A DNA stretch of 64,000 nt from Ascidia mentula (lineage: Eukaryota > Chordata > Ascidiacea > Phlebobranchia > Ascidiidae), in contig OX387198.1 of NCBI GenBank assembly GCA_947561715.1, forward strand, positions 17,732,001 through 17,796,000, given 5' to 3'. The notes under the pieces were generated by a model. The model was not told where the DNA came from. It saw only the letters and a program-made list of their open reading frames with translations, and did not search any database. Positions 40,629 to 52,656 of this stretch are shown here, piece after piece; the first letter of the stretch is position 1, and each line of letters begins with the position of its first letter. A program made the translations under genes and the position numbers.

Positions 40629-43600
40629 ATGGTGTTATTAAGAAATGGTTACGCTTATGAAACTGCGGTGGAAACGTTAAGATCGCCCAACATCATGTCC
40701 CCTGATCAAGCGGTACAGTCAGCGTAAGTAACTATATAAATTCAGGCTGTGACCTTTTGATTGCACTTTTGCATGAATGTAAAAGAAATGAAATGTCGGC
40801 ACTAACAGGATGACTGCGGTTGCCCTGAACGTTAGGAAGTCGCTTTGATGTTTATGTTTCAAAAATGTTCTGAAGACACATGTCATTTATTCAAACTAAC
40901 CCTATCAAACAAAATTGATTTTCAAAATCAATAAAATTGTTCATAAACGAGTTTTTTACAGTTTGATTAAATGAACTACCAGTTTAAATTAATCCTATTA
41001 AACATTTTCAACACAGAGAGGTTAACTGAAATAATAAAAGGCAAAACATGTAATTAGGAGCATACAGTGCAATTGGCACAAAAGCAAACACATGTTTACA
41101 ACAATCTTAAATTAAATTTTTGCTATTTACTGTTGTGCATCCAGACGCAACATGTTCTAAACATGAAGAAAAATATTTGTGTTTCGTTTTGAAGTTTTTG
41201 TAGTGCTACAATCTTTTTTGTAGTGAAAAATATTTAAAAAATATATTTTAGATTTGTATTAAATATAGATAACTAAAAGATGCAATAATATAACCATACA
41301 AAGATTTATTTTTTTTTAAATTTGCACTGTGCACAGTTATTAACAAACACCATTGAGATGCTTTTATGTGGTGATATCACACTCCGTAAAACCATTTTGG
41401 CACTTATGGCAAATGTAAATTTTTTTGGTGCAATTTTGAGACTTTTTCTGGAAATATGTAATATGTACCATAAACTTTGTTAAGAAAACTTTTTGAATTG
41501 TAATTGTCAGATATTACATACATAATTTTTTTCTGCCAATTATTTCCCCTGGGACCCTAACTGGATTCATCAGTTGGAAAGTCCAGCAAGAATATTAAGT
41601 TACTTGGCGTCATATGATTATTAACCATATAATAATATTCTACATAACAAAGGACAATGCAACTAAGTTATTGTTGATTGCCGTTTTTTTTTTGCAAAAC
41701 TTATTTTCAAAGAAACTTTTTCACTGAAAATATACAAGCAAGCCTACAAAAGACAACAGGAACCAACTTGGTAAAAACCTCTCAAACTAAAACTTTTAAA
41801 CGTCCAATGAAGAAAAGGAGACAAACAAGGTATTGTAATATTACACTAAAGTTTACAACAGTTACTGAGTAAAACTGTAAAAATCAATCAGGCAGACAGC
41901 TCTAAAGATGTCATCAGAAAAATATATTTCACTTTAAAAAAGGCATAAGTTCAAGTTTTATGTTTGCTTCTGTATTAACACTCTGCAGAAACTTTAGAGC
42001 TGTCTGTCTGATTGATTTTTACAGTTTTACTCAGTAACTACAGATACAGTTATTGATCGACAGCCTGCCAGGGTAGATTGGTTAACTAATCCAGTACAGT
42101 TTGTATTATTTTGTTCCATCTTCAAAGTTTACAACACACACAAATATGCTTTTCACTTGAAAGTTCAATTTTCTCCCAAATTTATGTGAAACATTTGTTT
42201 CTATATTTTAAATTGTATTGTCACTTTTGTTTAGATTAAAAAATGATTCATAACACGAAATTTGCATTGTTTGGAAAGGAAGGCTGAAAGGATATAATTA
42301 AATTTGTAAAATAAAATCGGTTACAAAAGTTTTTAATTTTGTAATAAAATTTTTGTTGTATGTTTCATAAACATTTTATGATATATGTAACTTTGGCTCT
42401 ATTGTGTTTATATTATTTGTTGATTTTTCTGTCAGGTTTGTAACTAAACATGGTCATTGTAATGTTCGTCATGGAAACGTGAAAGACAGACTTCGCTACT
42501 TTGCTGATTTATTTACCTCAATTGTTGATCTAAAATGGAGCTATAATGTTGCAATTTTTGTTGCAACTTACACAATGACGTGGTTGGGATTTGGATTTCT
42601 ATGGTGGCTGATAGCATACTGCAGGTATGTATAATTAAAACATCAAGGAACAGTCATTAAACTACACATAAATGTTTAGAGGTGATCTAGTAACTGAGTA
42701 TCCACAAGATGTGTGTGTATTGGGGATCGGATCGTTTACTTCAGCTTTTTTGTTTTCTATTGAAACTCAGGTTGGTAAATCAAGCTTGACACACAGTTTA
42801 AAAAGTAAAATATATATATTTTTTTGCTTGAAGTAAAAGTATTCTTTAATCCCAAAGTTTATCGTAATTCAGTCATTCCCAACCTTAATTCTATCATGTA
42901 TATACCACTTTTCTGTGTAATTCGTGCTAATCATCTTATAACAGCAAGGAAACAAGAATAAACTAAAAAAATAAACAGTTTATGTGATGTGATGGGAACA
43001 TGTTGTTAAATTATTTTTAACGTTATTTTAATCAGATGATAAGTTGTCCACTTCAAAAATTTTTATTTGTGTATTTATATATAATTTGTCTACTAGAAGA
43101 CTTAAATAGCACCAGTAGTAAACCACAGTCCTAAATGTATGCAAAGAATGTTGTGCATTAAATTAATATAGTACTGTGGCTCATCTTATATTTTAAATAC
43201 CTAGTAAACACACATTTATAAACCAATGTATAAAGGTGTTTTATTAGGCAATTATAATTTTACTAAATGAATTGGCATTTCACATACTTGTTATTTATAT
43301 TCCAAATAACTTTAGAATATTTCACCATAAACAGTAAGTCAGAGTTTTCGTGTTTTGTTTTTTTACCTAAATTAGGCAAAATTATAGCTTCATTACAATA
43401 TATATTAAAAAGTATTTCCTGCTTGTTTCAAAGTGACAGCACAAAAATAATGAATGTATTTATCATTGAAGGTTACAATTGGGTATGGAACCAGGGCTAT
43501 TACAGATAATTGCCCAGAAGCTATAATTCTTCTTTTAACTCAAAGTATTTTTGGATCAATTGTTGATGCTTTTATGGTAAGGTTTTTTAGAAACTTTATT

Positions 43601-46327
43601 TGCAGTTTAAACTAAAAAAAATTAGGTTTGGTAATTTATTGGCCAATTGCAATTAATTTTTTTGCAAGTTAAGGTAGCTGTACACAGAATGCATATTGCA
43701 TTAACGTACATAAATCGCATCTAGACATGGACCAACTGATTATGTGCGTAAACAAAACGAATAATTGTTCTGAACCATTCATTTAAAGTTCTGCACAAAG
43801 AATTTGTTGTCGTACAAAGTTACACTTGGTTGAGCAGGCTGGTGCAAGACCAAAGCCAACTCTGTGTACAAGCACTGTTTTAAAACTGTGATTTTAGATA
43901 TGTATACACTCTATTGCATAGTAGTTAACCATGAAAAAACAAGAAAGCCTGAGAATATTTGATAACTAAATGCGTCTTATTTTGTGTGTTCACATGAATT
44001 TGTTTCATTATTTTGACAATGAAAAAAAGGAAAAGAGACACACACAATTGTGTTTTTCTAACAAAAGTCTTTGTGATTATAAAAAGCGTCAATAACTGCA
44101 TAATTATTTCCATGTAATGAAAACTAGACAAACCGAAATTGCATGTTTGTAAACCAATTGTTATCTTTGCCCAAATATTGCAGAAATTGACATTTACAAT
44201 TAGGGATATGCCAAATGGACAAAGATTCGGGTTCGTGCGAATCCGAATAAAAAGAAACATTATTCGTGCGAACCCGAATATATTCGCATGTAAGTGTAAC
44301 GTCAATAATAGTTGGTCGTTTGCATCACATGCGCAAGTATGTTGCTTTACCAACTGCTGTTTTGCTATCATACGACAAATAAATTGCATACAGTTGATTT
44401 CTGTGGCCTTTACCGCTAGTGTTGAGGAAAAACCATACTTGATTGACATAACGTAATAAAGCCGTTATGTTATGATTGACCAAATTAATGTTTGAACAAT
44501 GCAGGACTTCCATTCTTTTGTTTTCAAATGAGCTTCTGTATTTTGATGATAAAAACCAGTGCTACGAGCAGCTCCCAGAACTATAATACGATGTTAGACC
44601 AACGGCATTTTGCTACATACGCAATGGTGTTTTCGTCACGTTTTGTTCATTCTTGGTGATAAACTAATAGCAAAAACAATATATCATGGATAAGCAAAAT
44701 ATCTTTGTTATATGGTTAAAGAAAAGAGCAATAAAATGTACATTGGCAGATTAAAAAAAGTATGGCATCTCAACACTTTGTGTTGTCAAATACATGCATT
44801 ACAAAAGATATGTTTTGTAATGCATGTTTTTGTCAACTCAAAGTGCATTACAATTGCTGTGTTTAATGCTTATTCCAGTTGTTCCAGTGCAACAATTTGT
44901 TTGTAGTCTCCCTGTTCAATCAGGTAGTCTTTCTTTTATTATAACAAGAAAGGTTATCAGACCACTTATTTGAGAAGCAGGCACTGGACTAAGTTCTACA
45001 AATATGCAATATCGATTTTGAAAATTCCTTACCTACTGTGTAAAGTGCCTCATCACAAGCGCATGCTAACACAGATTTATTTTCATTTATTTCAACTATT
45101 TTTTCTTGATTTTACAAGGTTGGTTGTATGTTTGTGAAAATTTCTCAACCAAATAAAAGAGCAGAAACACTTGTATTTAGTGAAAAAGCAGTTGTTTCCC
45201 TAAGAGATGGGAAAATGTGCCTCATGTTTAGGTGAGTTATACATTGATATATTTTATAGTTTTCAAGAGACAATTTGGTTTAATTTTCCATTTCTAGAGT
45301 TGGAGACCTCCGCAGTTCGCACATAGTTGAAGCTCAAATACGAGCAAAACTTATTAAGTCACGACAGACCCAAGAGGGAGAATTTATGGCTCTCGACCAA
45401 ACTGACCTGGATGTAGGGTATACAACTGGTGCAGACCGTCTTTTTCTGGTAGGTGTGGCAAATTTTTGTAAAAAATATTTACAGGTTGGCTGTGACAAGG
45501 CTAATGCATGAATATAACAAACACAGGTGACTCCATTAATAATATGTCATCTTATCAATGAAAAATCTCCTTTCTGGAACATGTCATCAGCAGACTTACA
45601 AGAGGAGGAATTTGAAATTGTTGTTATTTTAGAAGGCATGGTGGAAGCAACAGGTGCTTTAATTTTGTATACTGATGCACTTTGAATGGTATATAGTATC
45701 ATAACCAAATATAGCTTTCGTCCAGTCAAGTGTGAAATGCACGCTTTTTTTATTAAAGGGATGACATGTCAGGCAAGAAGTTCATATGTTGAAGATGAGG
45801 TTCTGTGGGGTCAAAGGTTTATGCCCGTGTTAATGTTGGAAAAGGGATTTTATGAGGTCTAGTATATTACATACAACCTTTGCCTGAACAATGGGTTAAT
45901 ATGATATCTCTCTAAAATCTATTGTAATATTTTTAGGTAAACTACTCTAATTTTCACGACCACTTTGAGGTTGACACCCCTTCTATTAGTGCAAGAGAGC
46001 AAGCTTATCAAATTACATGTGAAGTAAAATATTTTAACATTTTTATGTGGGTATAAGAAGCATTTTCACCAAGTTTACATCTTTTTCTTAAGGGATCAGT
46101 AAACTTTCCAGATTCAACAAAACGATTCATGAATTCACAATACTTAACACAGAGTAGCAGATTAAATAATGGTGAAGCTGACAGCAAGTGGTCAGTAATG
46201 TTGCACATTTTTTTGCAGTTTTAATATGTGTTGTTGTTTTAGTGCATTGCAGACAGTTTCCACTACAAGTTCAAATGAAGATCTTTGTAATGATATAAAT
46301 TCTTCTGTTCACAGTGTGGATCACTAA
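40629..46327 (+). CDS. KCNJ (Kir3-like): Kir3/GIRK-type inward-rectifier potassium channel
   Basis: Plasma-membrane K+ channel; vertebrate Kir3 channels open on Gbeta-gamma binding. Exons: 40629-40723, 41713-41829, 42436-42624, 42680-42770, 43472-43576, 45119-45231, 45298-45448, 45527-45653, 45759-45856, 45937-46023, 46093-46190, 46243-46327. The sum is 1356 nt, 451 aa. An in-frame TGA at 40620 supports the ATG. A basic KKRRQTR precedes [14 protein letters not shown]. The first membrane helix is ~residues 98-128 ([15 protein letters not shown]). The pore helix is [10 protein letters not shown] with the TIGYG filter at 166-170. The second helix ends [20 protein letters not shown]. The cytoplasmic domain has [36 protein letters not shown] and [19 protein letters not shown]. 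Both conserved extracellular Cys are present (CVLG and DNCPE). The Ser/Asn-rich tail ends SVDH, without a class I PDZ motif. Closest to Kir3 among Kir families. Confidence 0.93.
41861..42038. mobile_element. MITE-like inverted-repeat element, 47-bp arms
   Basis: 41861-41907 (starts GTTACTGAGTAAAACTG) and the reverse complement of 41992-42038 match almost perfectly over 47 bases, with an 84-bp loop. Sequence just outside the right arm (42039-42110, with GATCGACAGCCTGCCAGGGT) is shared, reversed, with 5990-6075 and 39990-40046, so the mobile unit may extend beyond the arms. It lies in Kir3 intron 2, 31 bases after the exon 2 donor. Confidence 0.75.
43577..45118. other. Kir3 intron 5 (largest part of the gene)
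   Basis: At 44222-44284 inverted copies of ATTCGGGTTCGTGCGAA / TTCGTGCGAACCCGAAT follow TAGGGATATGCC (44202), which resembles a hAT-like terminus. A 174-codon minus-strand frame (43925-44449) overlaps this and shows no domain. Nothing else is supported. Confidence 0.4.
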
Positions 46328-46417
46328 CTTTAAACATGCAGGTGGTGGTGTACTTTCACAGCATAATAACTTTTTTTGTTAATCCATATGTATTTCTAAC
46401 AACAGCAAATATTTACA

Positions 46418-46423
46418 ATAAAT
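46418..46423 (+). other. Polyadenylation signal of the Kir3 gene
   Basis: AATAAA 91 bases after the stop codon. Confidence 0.6.
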
Positions 46424-46943
46424 TCTGATAATATTTACTGTTACATTAAGCTTGACATACTATGTAGCTACAACAACACATATATAATTTTTAGATTTCT
46501 GATCACCCAAAACATCGGACAGTGCAAAGAAAGCAGGATGATCATATTTCTTATGTGCTGGACTGAATTTCATATATTTCGGAACATAGCTTTAATGAGT
46601 TAATTGATTATCGCAAAGATAGCACAAATTTTGGATTGAAATATATACATTTAATTTTTTTTTGTATTGTGTTTGGTAACTATTTATTATCTCAAATGCA
46701 ATGCAAGATACAAAACAGGTATTTACCCGATACAGGACAGAATTGGCAAACAGGTGTGATCTTTTTCCTATATAATGCTGAACACAAAGTGAAAAGAATT
46801 GATGATGATAAATGATATTATGCTCCCACCAATCAAACTATTGGGGGGGGGTAATGCCCCTTCATATCCCCGAGATTTCCGCACAGGATGGTGTAACTTG
46901 TTTTTTTTTATGGACGGCCAGTAGGGTCATAATTCGTCTGAAT

Positions 46944-47146
46944 CGACATGTTGTTTATTTAACCAACCTGTTACTTATTTAACCAACACGTTACTTATTT
47001 AACCAACATGTTACCTGTTTAACCAACATGTTGTTATTAAGCGACATGTTACTTGGCGCCAGAAGGGTAAAAATTCACACATTGCTCATTATTTAAGCAA
47101 CATGTTGGTTAAATAAGCAACATGTTTGTTAAATAAGCAACATGTT
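46944..47146. repeat. Head-to-head 20-bp tandem arrays forming a hairpin
   Basis: 46944-47040 has four to five 20-bp units of the type ACATGTTACTTATTTAACCA. 47090-47146 has three units in the opposite orientation (AAGCAACATGTTGGTTAAAT). Each unit has the palindrome AACATGTT at its joint. A CCAGWAGGGT motif occurs both before the first array (46920) and between the arrays (47060). Confidence 0.85.
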
Positions 47147-47778
47147 AAAATGGACGTTGCTAGAAGGTGTGGGATTTATGTTATGTTTACTGTGTGATAA
47201 CACAAAACCTAACTATGGCTCTATAAAGACTCCAACACTGTGCAATTAGTAATTACTGGATTGTATTAAAATTAGTAAAGCATTCGAATACTCGCAATAA
47301 AAGATGTAATTGCAATGAGGCAGTTCGAGTAAATCCAATGATGCGTAATGAGACAGTACAAAATTCCAAAGTCACATGTCGAAAACTCTATGGCTTTACA
47401 GCCCAAGCGGTCAATTATATAGACCAACTTTTATGCGTTTTTGCCGGGTAAAAATGACATTAAACAAACGTAGATAACAAACAATCATAAGGCTTAGGTC
47501 AGCGGAAAGTTCCGGTCACTTGAAGCTGATCAAGATAAATTTTTCTTACGTGCGAGAGTGGGCTTATTAGATTAATAACGCACGACAATCGTGACAAGGC
47601 AAATTAAAGAATGAAGTGCGTTAATGAATGAATGTTGGTTAAACAATAAAAAGCAATAAAATACAATTTTAACTACAAAGGTGAAGGGTTCGCAGTTGGT
47701 ATGTCGAAAGGTGTAGATGGAATTGCATCACAGCTAACCCAACATCAAACCTGTCCAGAAAGTCCTGGTGAGATAACA
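47147..47778. other. Intergenic, no feature seen
   Basis: No exon, repeat pair or terminus was recognised between the tandem array and the LTR element. Confidence 0.4.
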
Positions 47779-49534
47779 TGCTGCCTGCAGGTCCTGTCAG
47801 AAAAAATGAGACCAAAAGCCATGATCTGAGAGATCGAAAACTATGATCTGTGAGAGATCCAAAATCATGATCTCGGAGAGATCACATTATGATCTGTTTA
47901 TTTGTGGAAAGTGTCGCAAATATATAGGGATACATCAAAGACGAGACAGAAACAAAGAGATAATTGCTGCGATTACGCGACAAAGGAGGCGTAGAAGCAG
48001 TAGCTCAAGTTGAAAGACGTAACGCAAGTGAGATAACTAGCGATGGTGCCAGAAAGACGGGTGTGAATGTAAAAGAGTAGAAAGACCAAGTTTAAAACAA
48101 AATATCAATAAATATTCGAATTACGACAAGCCAAAATCCCTACATAGCTTCCCCACCGGACAAGTGTTTTCCGAAAACTGGTTCATGCGCACGCAATTAT
48201 CCAAGTCATCCACATTTAAAGTTGTCCGACGTGGCATGCTCTCTGCATCTGTTGAAGTGCGTCGTACGTATATAGCTTCATCGTAATGACGATTTTCTTC
48301 ACGAAGCACGTGAAGTGGAAATTGACGAGCATTGTCACGGACTTTATCTTTGTTGCTTGGACGTGGATGCGTCGATTTTGCGCAGCGGTTTCGCGGAAAA
48401 CTTGTGTGGGATAGGCGTAGTCAATCGTCGTAAAACTGCTTTGAAACGGTTGAAGTATAACTGGAGAAGACAAAATTACACGAAAGAATAAACTGTGCAA
48501 TAAGATTACAAAAAAAGGAAAGGTGGTAATTTTAGGCTAGGTTAGCTATACGCATGTCGGTAAACAAACTTGCCAAATCATTAAAAACCATACATGGAAT
48601 ATATCAACAGCACAACTTTTGCCGTCTACAGCCCGTTGACCTTGGCTGTGCCAACTGCTCAATCCCTAACTAAAAATGGAGCAAGGACTTGATCCCTAGA
48701 GGCAAAAAAATTTAAAAAATGCAGGCAGTGAGGAGGAGGCCTTGCCGCAATCACCGTGTAACGACAGGCCTCTAATGTCGTGCTTCTCGCGTTCGGAAGG
48801 CTTTCTAAAACGTCCCCATCGCGGCACTTTGGTCCGCTTTGTTAAGGCATGTAGACATACCTGGCATAAAAAAGTATGTGAGGAAATATAACACGCAGTA
48901 AAAAAAAATCAAAAACTACCGTTTCGGCGACATGCGTTAACAAACCTATACCTTAAAATTACCTAGGAGGGAAAAATGGTAAAGTTAAGAAACACATTTC
49001 GTGACGAAAAGAAGAAAAAAATAGTAGTTTAACATTACAAAACAAACTTCACAGCAGTTTGGCGTTGCACTTGAATTTCATTGACTCCGGCATCAGAAGG
49101 CATCGCGCTTGATTTGATCTGACTCCAGTATCAGAAGGCGTTGTGTTCGAGATCACGTCGGGGTCACCAGAAATGAAGGGTCGCATGGACGAGGACCCGA
49201 CATCAAGCTTCCGACACCATGTTGGCAGCAGGTCCCGACACCGGTGGTCTGTTCTTGGAGCGAAGTTCGGTCTGAGCCCAAAACAAAGATCTGGGACCGA
49301 ACACCGTGATGTCGGAGAGATCACATTATGATGTGTTTATTTGTGGAAAGAGTCGCAAATATATAGGGATACATCAAAGACGAGACAGAAACAAAGAGAT
49401 AATTGCTGCGATTGCGCGACAAAGGAGACGTAGAAGCAGTAGCGCAAGTTGAAAGAGGTAACGCAAGTGAGATAACTAGCGATGGTGCCAGAAAGACGGG
49501 TGTGAATGTAAAAGAGTAGAAAGACAAAATATCA
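47779..49534 (-). mobile_element. Shrunken LTR retrotransposon
   Basis: Two direct repeats of over 200 bp (47868-48107 and 49307-49534) differ at about six positions plus a 12-14-bp indel. They are read as LTRs, probably starting at TGCTGCC (47779) and TGTTGGC (49220), though the outer ~90 bp align poorly. On the minus strand the right LTR ends GCCAACA and is followed at once by TGGTGTCGGAAGC (49219-49207), a plausible tRNA primer-binding site. That sets the element on the minus strand. The interior is only ~1.1 kb, with short broken frames (48121-48309 and 48216-48500) and no recognisable gag, protease or polymerase. It is non-autonomous. Family and target-site duplication are unresolved. 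Confidence 0.7.
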
Positions 49535-49564
49535 ATAAAGTATTTGTCATGTCTGCAAACTGTA

Positions 49565-49825
49565 GGGGAGACCGGGGATAGCTTGGACGGTTTTTGGAAA
49601 ATTGCTCATATTTTTTTTAATGTAAGAACCACATTCTTAAATTTTATTTGAAAAGTTGGTTTCACTGATAAATTGACTTTTTCGATTATAATTTTTTAAG
49701 CAGACATGATTTAATTCCAAAGTTCCTGTCAACGTTTGATGGAGACATAAAGCTTTCGAAAAAGTATCTTAACAATACCTAATTGTGACGTAAAATACCT
49801 GGTCCGAGGTATCCCCGGTCTCCCC
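49565..49825 (-). mobile_element. Deletion derivative of the 17701-18636 transposon
   Basis: The left end GGGGAGACCGGGGATAGCT and right end GAGGTATCCCCGGTCTCCCC are inverted repeats. The right ~150 bp is the reverse complement of 17740-17890, and the left ~85 bp is the reverse complement of 18550-18634. The central ~670 bp of the longer copy is missing. The flanks are TA on the left but TT on the right. Confidence 0.85.
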
Positions 49826-50307
49826 TTTGTATAATTGTGTTTCTTTTTTGTTTAAATAGAAACCGTTCCTGTTCTGGTGCGTGGACCTTGTGCCGGTCAT
49901 TTCGTTGTATTGAATACAAGTGTGTGTTGTTGTGTTCTGCGGACTGGCCACTACCTGGGAAAATTTGGGGCGCGTTTTTAACACATTTTGACTAAAGGCT
50001 AAAACTGCCGTGTGGCGTGTAGCGCCACCGATCCGCTGGAAAAGCACGTTACAATGCCTATACTACATTTGTTGTTGCATACCAAAATGAGTACTGATTA
50101 TAGGCTATTTCTTACGCGAGATGAGCCAATTTACTTTTTAAAAGCCCAAGAGAAAATGTAAGCATTTGTTGCGCACGCTCCAATGCGATGGAATTCGTGG
50201 TTCACGCTTTAAGTTTAATAATAACCTTTTTTTGTCATGCAGCACGCAATTTTCATAAACGCTTATTGTAGACTCTGAACGCCCGGCCTGCGAGGGCCAA
50301 GTCTCAC

Positions 50308-50371
50308 TATTTAAGCCAAAATTGTCTCCTTATTCAAATAGACATTACTATTTAAGCCAAAATTGTCTCCT
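50308..50371. repeat. Local direct repeat
   Basis: ACTATTTAAGCCAAAATTG followed by TCTCCT occurs twice, at about 50308 and 50346, with a 38-base period. Confidence 0.8.
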
Positions 50372-50842
50372 GTAAGGGGTAAATAAACAATTTTACTAAC
50401 ACAAACTATTTCACCCTTTCAGCACGCAGCAAACAAGCAAACTAATCACTACCAAGAAACAATGTCATTCGAAACGGAGTGTTACGCATAGTGGTCATTG
50501 TTTCGTTACTATGAATGACGTGGAGATGTAACACTTATGTTCGTAGATATTTTTAATTGTTTGAGCATTTTACTGCCAGTCGATTAACCACCACCATTCA
50601 CCGAATTCAACGCAACTTAATTCGCAACAACCAAAGGATAAGACGATATTGGACAATAGGAGAGAAACTATCAATCTTCACAAGGAAGGGGCATATGTAG
50701 CACTACGCATGTTTCCCAACCTAATTCTTCACACGTTTGGAACACAGACGGAACGAAGGTTGGAGACGGAGTTAGGCTTTCCTGCAGAACTCTCACAGTC
50801 TTCTGGCATCCGGCTCGACGACAGCCCTTTTTTTCATTGTAA

Positions 50843-51275
50843 CTTGTGTTGCCAGATTTTTTGTTTCAACACGCCCAAAAGCGCCAATTTCTGCAAAAAC
50901 AGCACGCCCAAATGCGCCCAATGTTAATGAAGTTTACACATATCAGTTATGTACATCAATAGTCATTTTATGCTTATGTTTGAACACTTAAACCGTAAAC
51001 TAAGACCATTAGCAAGACGCAACACCTGTAACACTCATTATTTTGATAACAGTCGTCCTTGCAATATGATTATGACGTCATATTTCGTTGTGTGGTCAGT
51101 TTGCAGTATTTTGAATACGGCTGAAACAGCGTTTTGTCACATAAATATTCAGCTAATTACCAAATTTTTAAATTTCTAAAAACACGCCCAAAGCGCAAGG
51201 TGCAACAAAAAAGCGCAAACACCGAAGACAACACGCCCAATTGGGCGTGAAAAGCTCCCAACTGGCAACACTGGT
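50843..51275. mobile_element. Possible TIR element with GTGTTGCCAG ends
   Basis: GTGTTGCCAG at ~50847 and CTGGCAACAC at ~51262-51271 are inverted. Just inside both ends are repeats of ACACGCCCAA and AAGCGC, including a CACGCCCAATTGGGCGTG palindrome near 51231. No target duplication was identified. Confidence 0.4.
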
Positions 51276-51822
51276 CGAAAGATACACGCTCCTTTCACGC
51301 CTTTTCATGTGGTTGGTATAATCATTTGTATTCCTTCGAAATGAACGCAAGTCTGTCATGTAAATAAGAATAAATTAATTTTTGAAAACGTTTGTTTGTG
51401 ATAGGATAATGCAATCGAAAGTCGTTTACAACACTCGATAAAATGCTTGAATTAATTGAACACAGTACAGTTCAATCATGCGAAACGATTTTGGTAAAGT
51501 TTGACAACGAAGGTTTATGCCAAGTTACGAATCCTTTTCCTCCTGTCCATCGCACGACCATTCGATCTGAGTTCAGTAAAAAATCACCCACAGCTTGTCA
51601 CCACTTATCGAAATGATCTAGCTAGATTTCCGAAAAGTGACTCATTTCTTTAAAGGTGAGTTTCTGTGACCTTTGGAACGTCATATACGTAGCGTCTGAA
51701 GTGAGGAAAGGATGATCCCCAAAAAAAGCCAAAGAGAAATCTTGCTCGCATTTATTACGCAACAATCTTTAATTATCATCCGTTGATGTTTACACACTGA
51801 GGATGTGTGACGTATTTTTAAA

Positions 51823-52296
51823 TTGAAACAACATTTACTTTGGTTCTTCGCAAACTATATTTGTTCGTCGGCAGTGGACGCCATAGAGCTATATTTTTTT
51901 CAAACTTTTCTGGGCGAACAAACGTTGACTTTGTTGCCGCTAAATTATGTCGCCGTGCCTCGAATCGTTTGGATCAAGTTTACTGAAGTACTTGTAATCA
52001 ATAACTGTAACGGCAGAATTTTTCGCGCCTGGCACCGCGAGGCCGTCACACCAAGGTTGGAAAGTTGTACTCTGTCTCAATTTCGAAAAACGCGTGTATT
52101 TTTTACCACACACTGCACATGGACGAAAACGAACACGTGCACATGGACGAAAACGAACACGTGCGTGTTACCCGTATGCTACAATAAAAAGCGAAAAAGT
52201 ATGCTCACCGAAGTTTTGAGCCAGGAAGACATCAGTAAACCAGATTCAGTTCTTTTAGTTAAATTATTTATTTTCTATATTGCCTTATTCAAGTAG
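51823..52296 (+). other. Unrecognised 157-codon open frame
   Basis: An uninterrupted frame in the gap upstream of 4E-T. It contains a perfect 24-bp tandem duplication (52115-52138 and 52139-52162), giving CTWTKTNT twice in the conceptual protein. No domain, signal peptide or homologue is recognised. It may be chance or a decayed element. Confidence 0.15.
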
Positions 52297-52359
52297 AATC
52301 GATTAACTTTTACTGCAGTACAATATGCCTATAACTTCAGAGCACCCTATACTATACAA

Positions 52360-52648
52360 CAGTGATTTTCAACCGGTGTTCCGCGGAACACCAGTGCTCC
52401 GTGAAAGATCCTCAGGTGTTTCGCAAGAAATTTATTAGTTTGACTGGTGTTCCGTGGAACACGTGTCGATAATCTTTTTTTATGAAAGTAATCATCCTCT
52501 ATCACCTGTTTAAATGTTCTATTGTTAATTGTGCAAGCCTGTTGCTGGTTAAGTACATTGCCGGGCAGTACTTCCAACAATTTGGTGTTCCGCAAGATTA
52601 TTTTGATAAAAATAGTGTTCCGTGGCTCAAAAAGGTTGAAAAATACTG
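52360..52648. mobile_element. Short hAT MITE, 289 bp
   Basis: The left end CAGTGATTTTCAACC and right end GGTTGAAAAATACTG are inverted repeats. The flanking octamers CTATACAA (52352-52359) and CTATGCAA (52649-52656) match at 7 of 8, as expected for an aged hAT target duplication. The interior repeats GTGTTCCGYGGAACAC several times. Confidence 0.8.
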
Positions 52649-52656
52649 CTATGCAA

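Noticed and set aside
43925..44449. 174-codon minus-strand open frame
   Set aside because: AT-rich, no domain, overlaps inverted ATTCGGGTTCG repeats in a Kir3 intron.
46944..47146. p53-type response element cluster (AACATGTT units)
   Set aside because: The flanking bases do not fit RRRCWWGYYY in most units; the regular 20-bp spacing is better explained as a tandem repeat.
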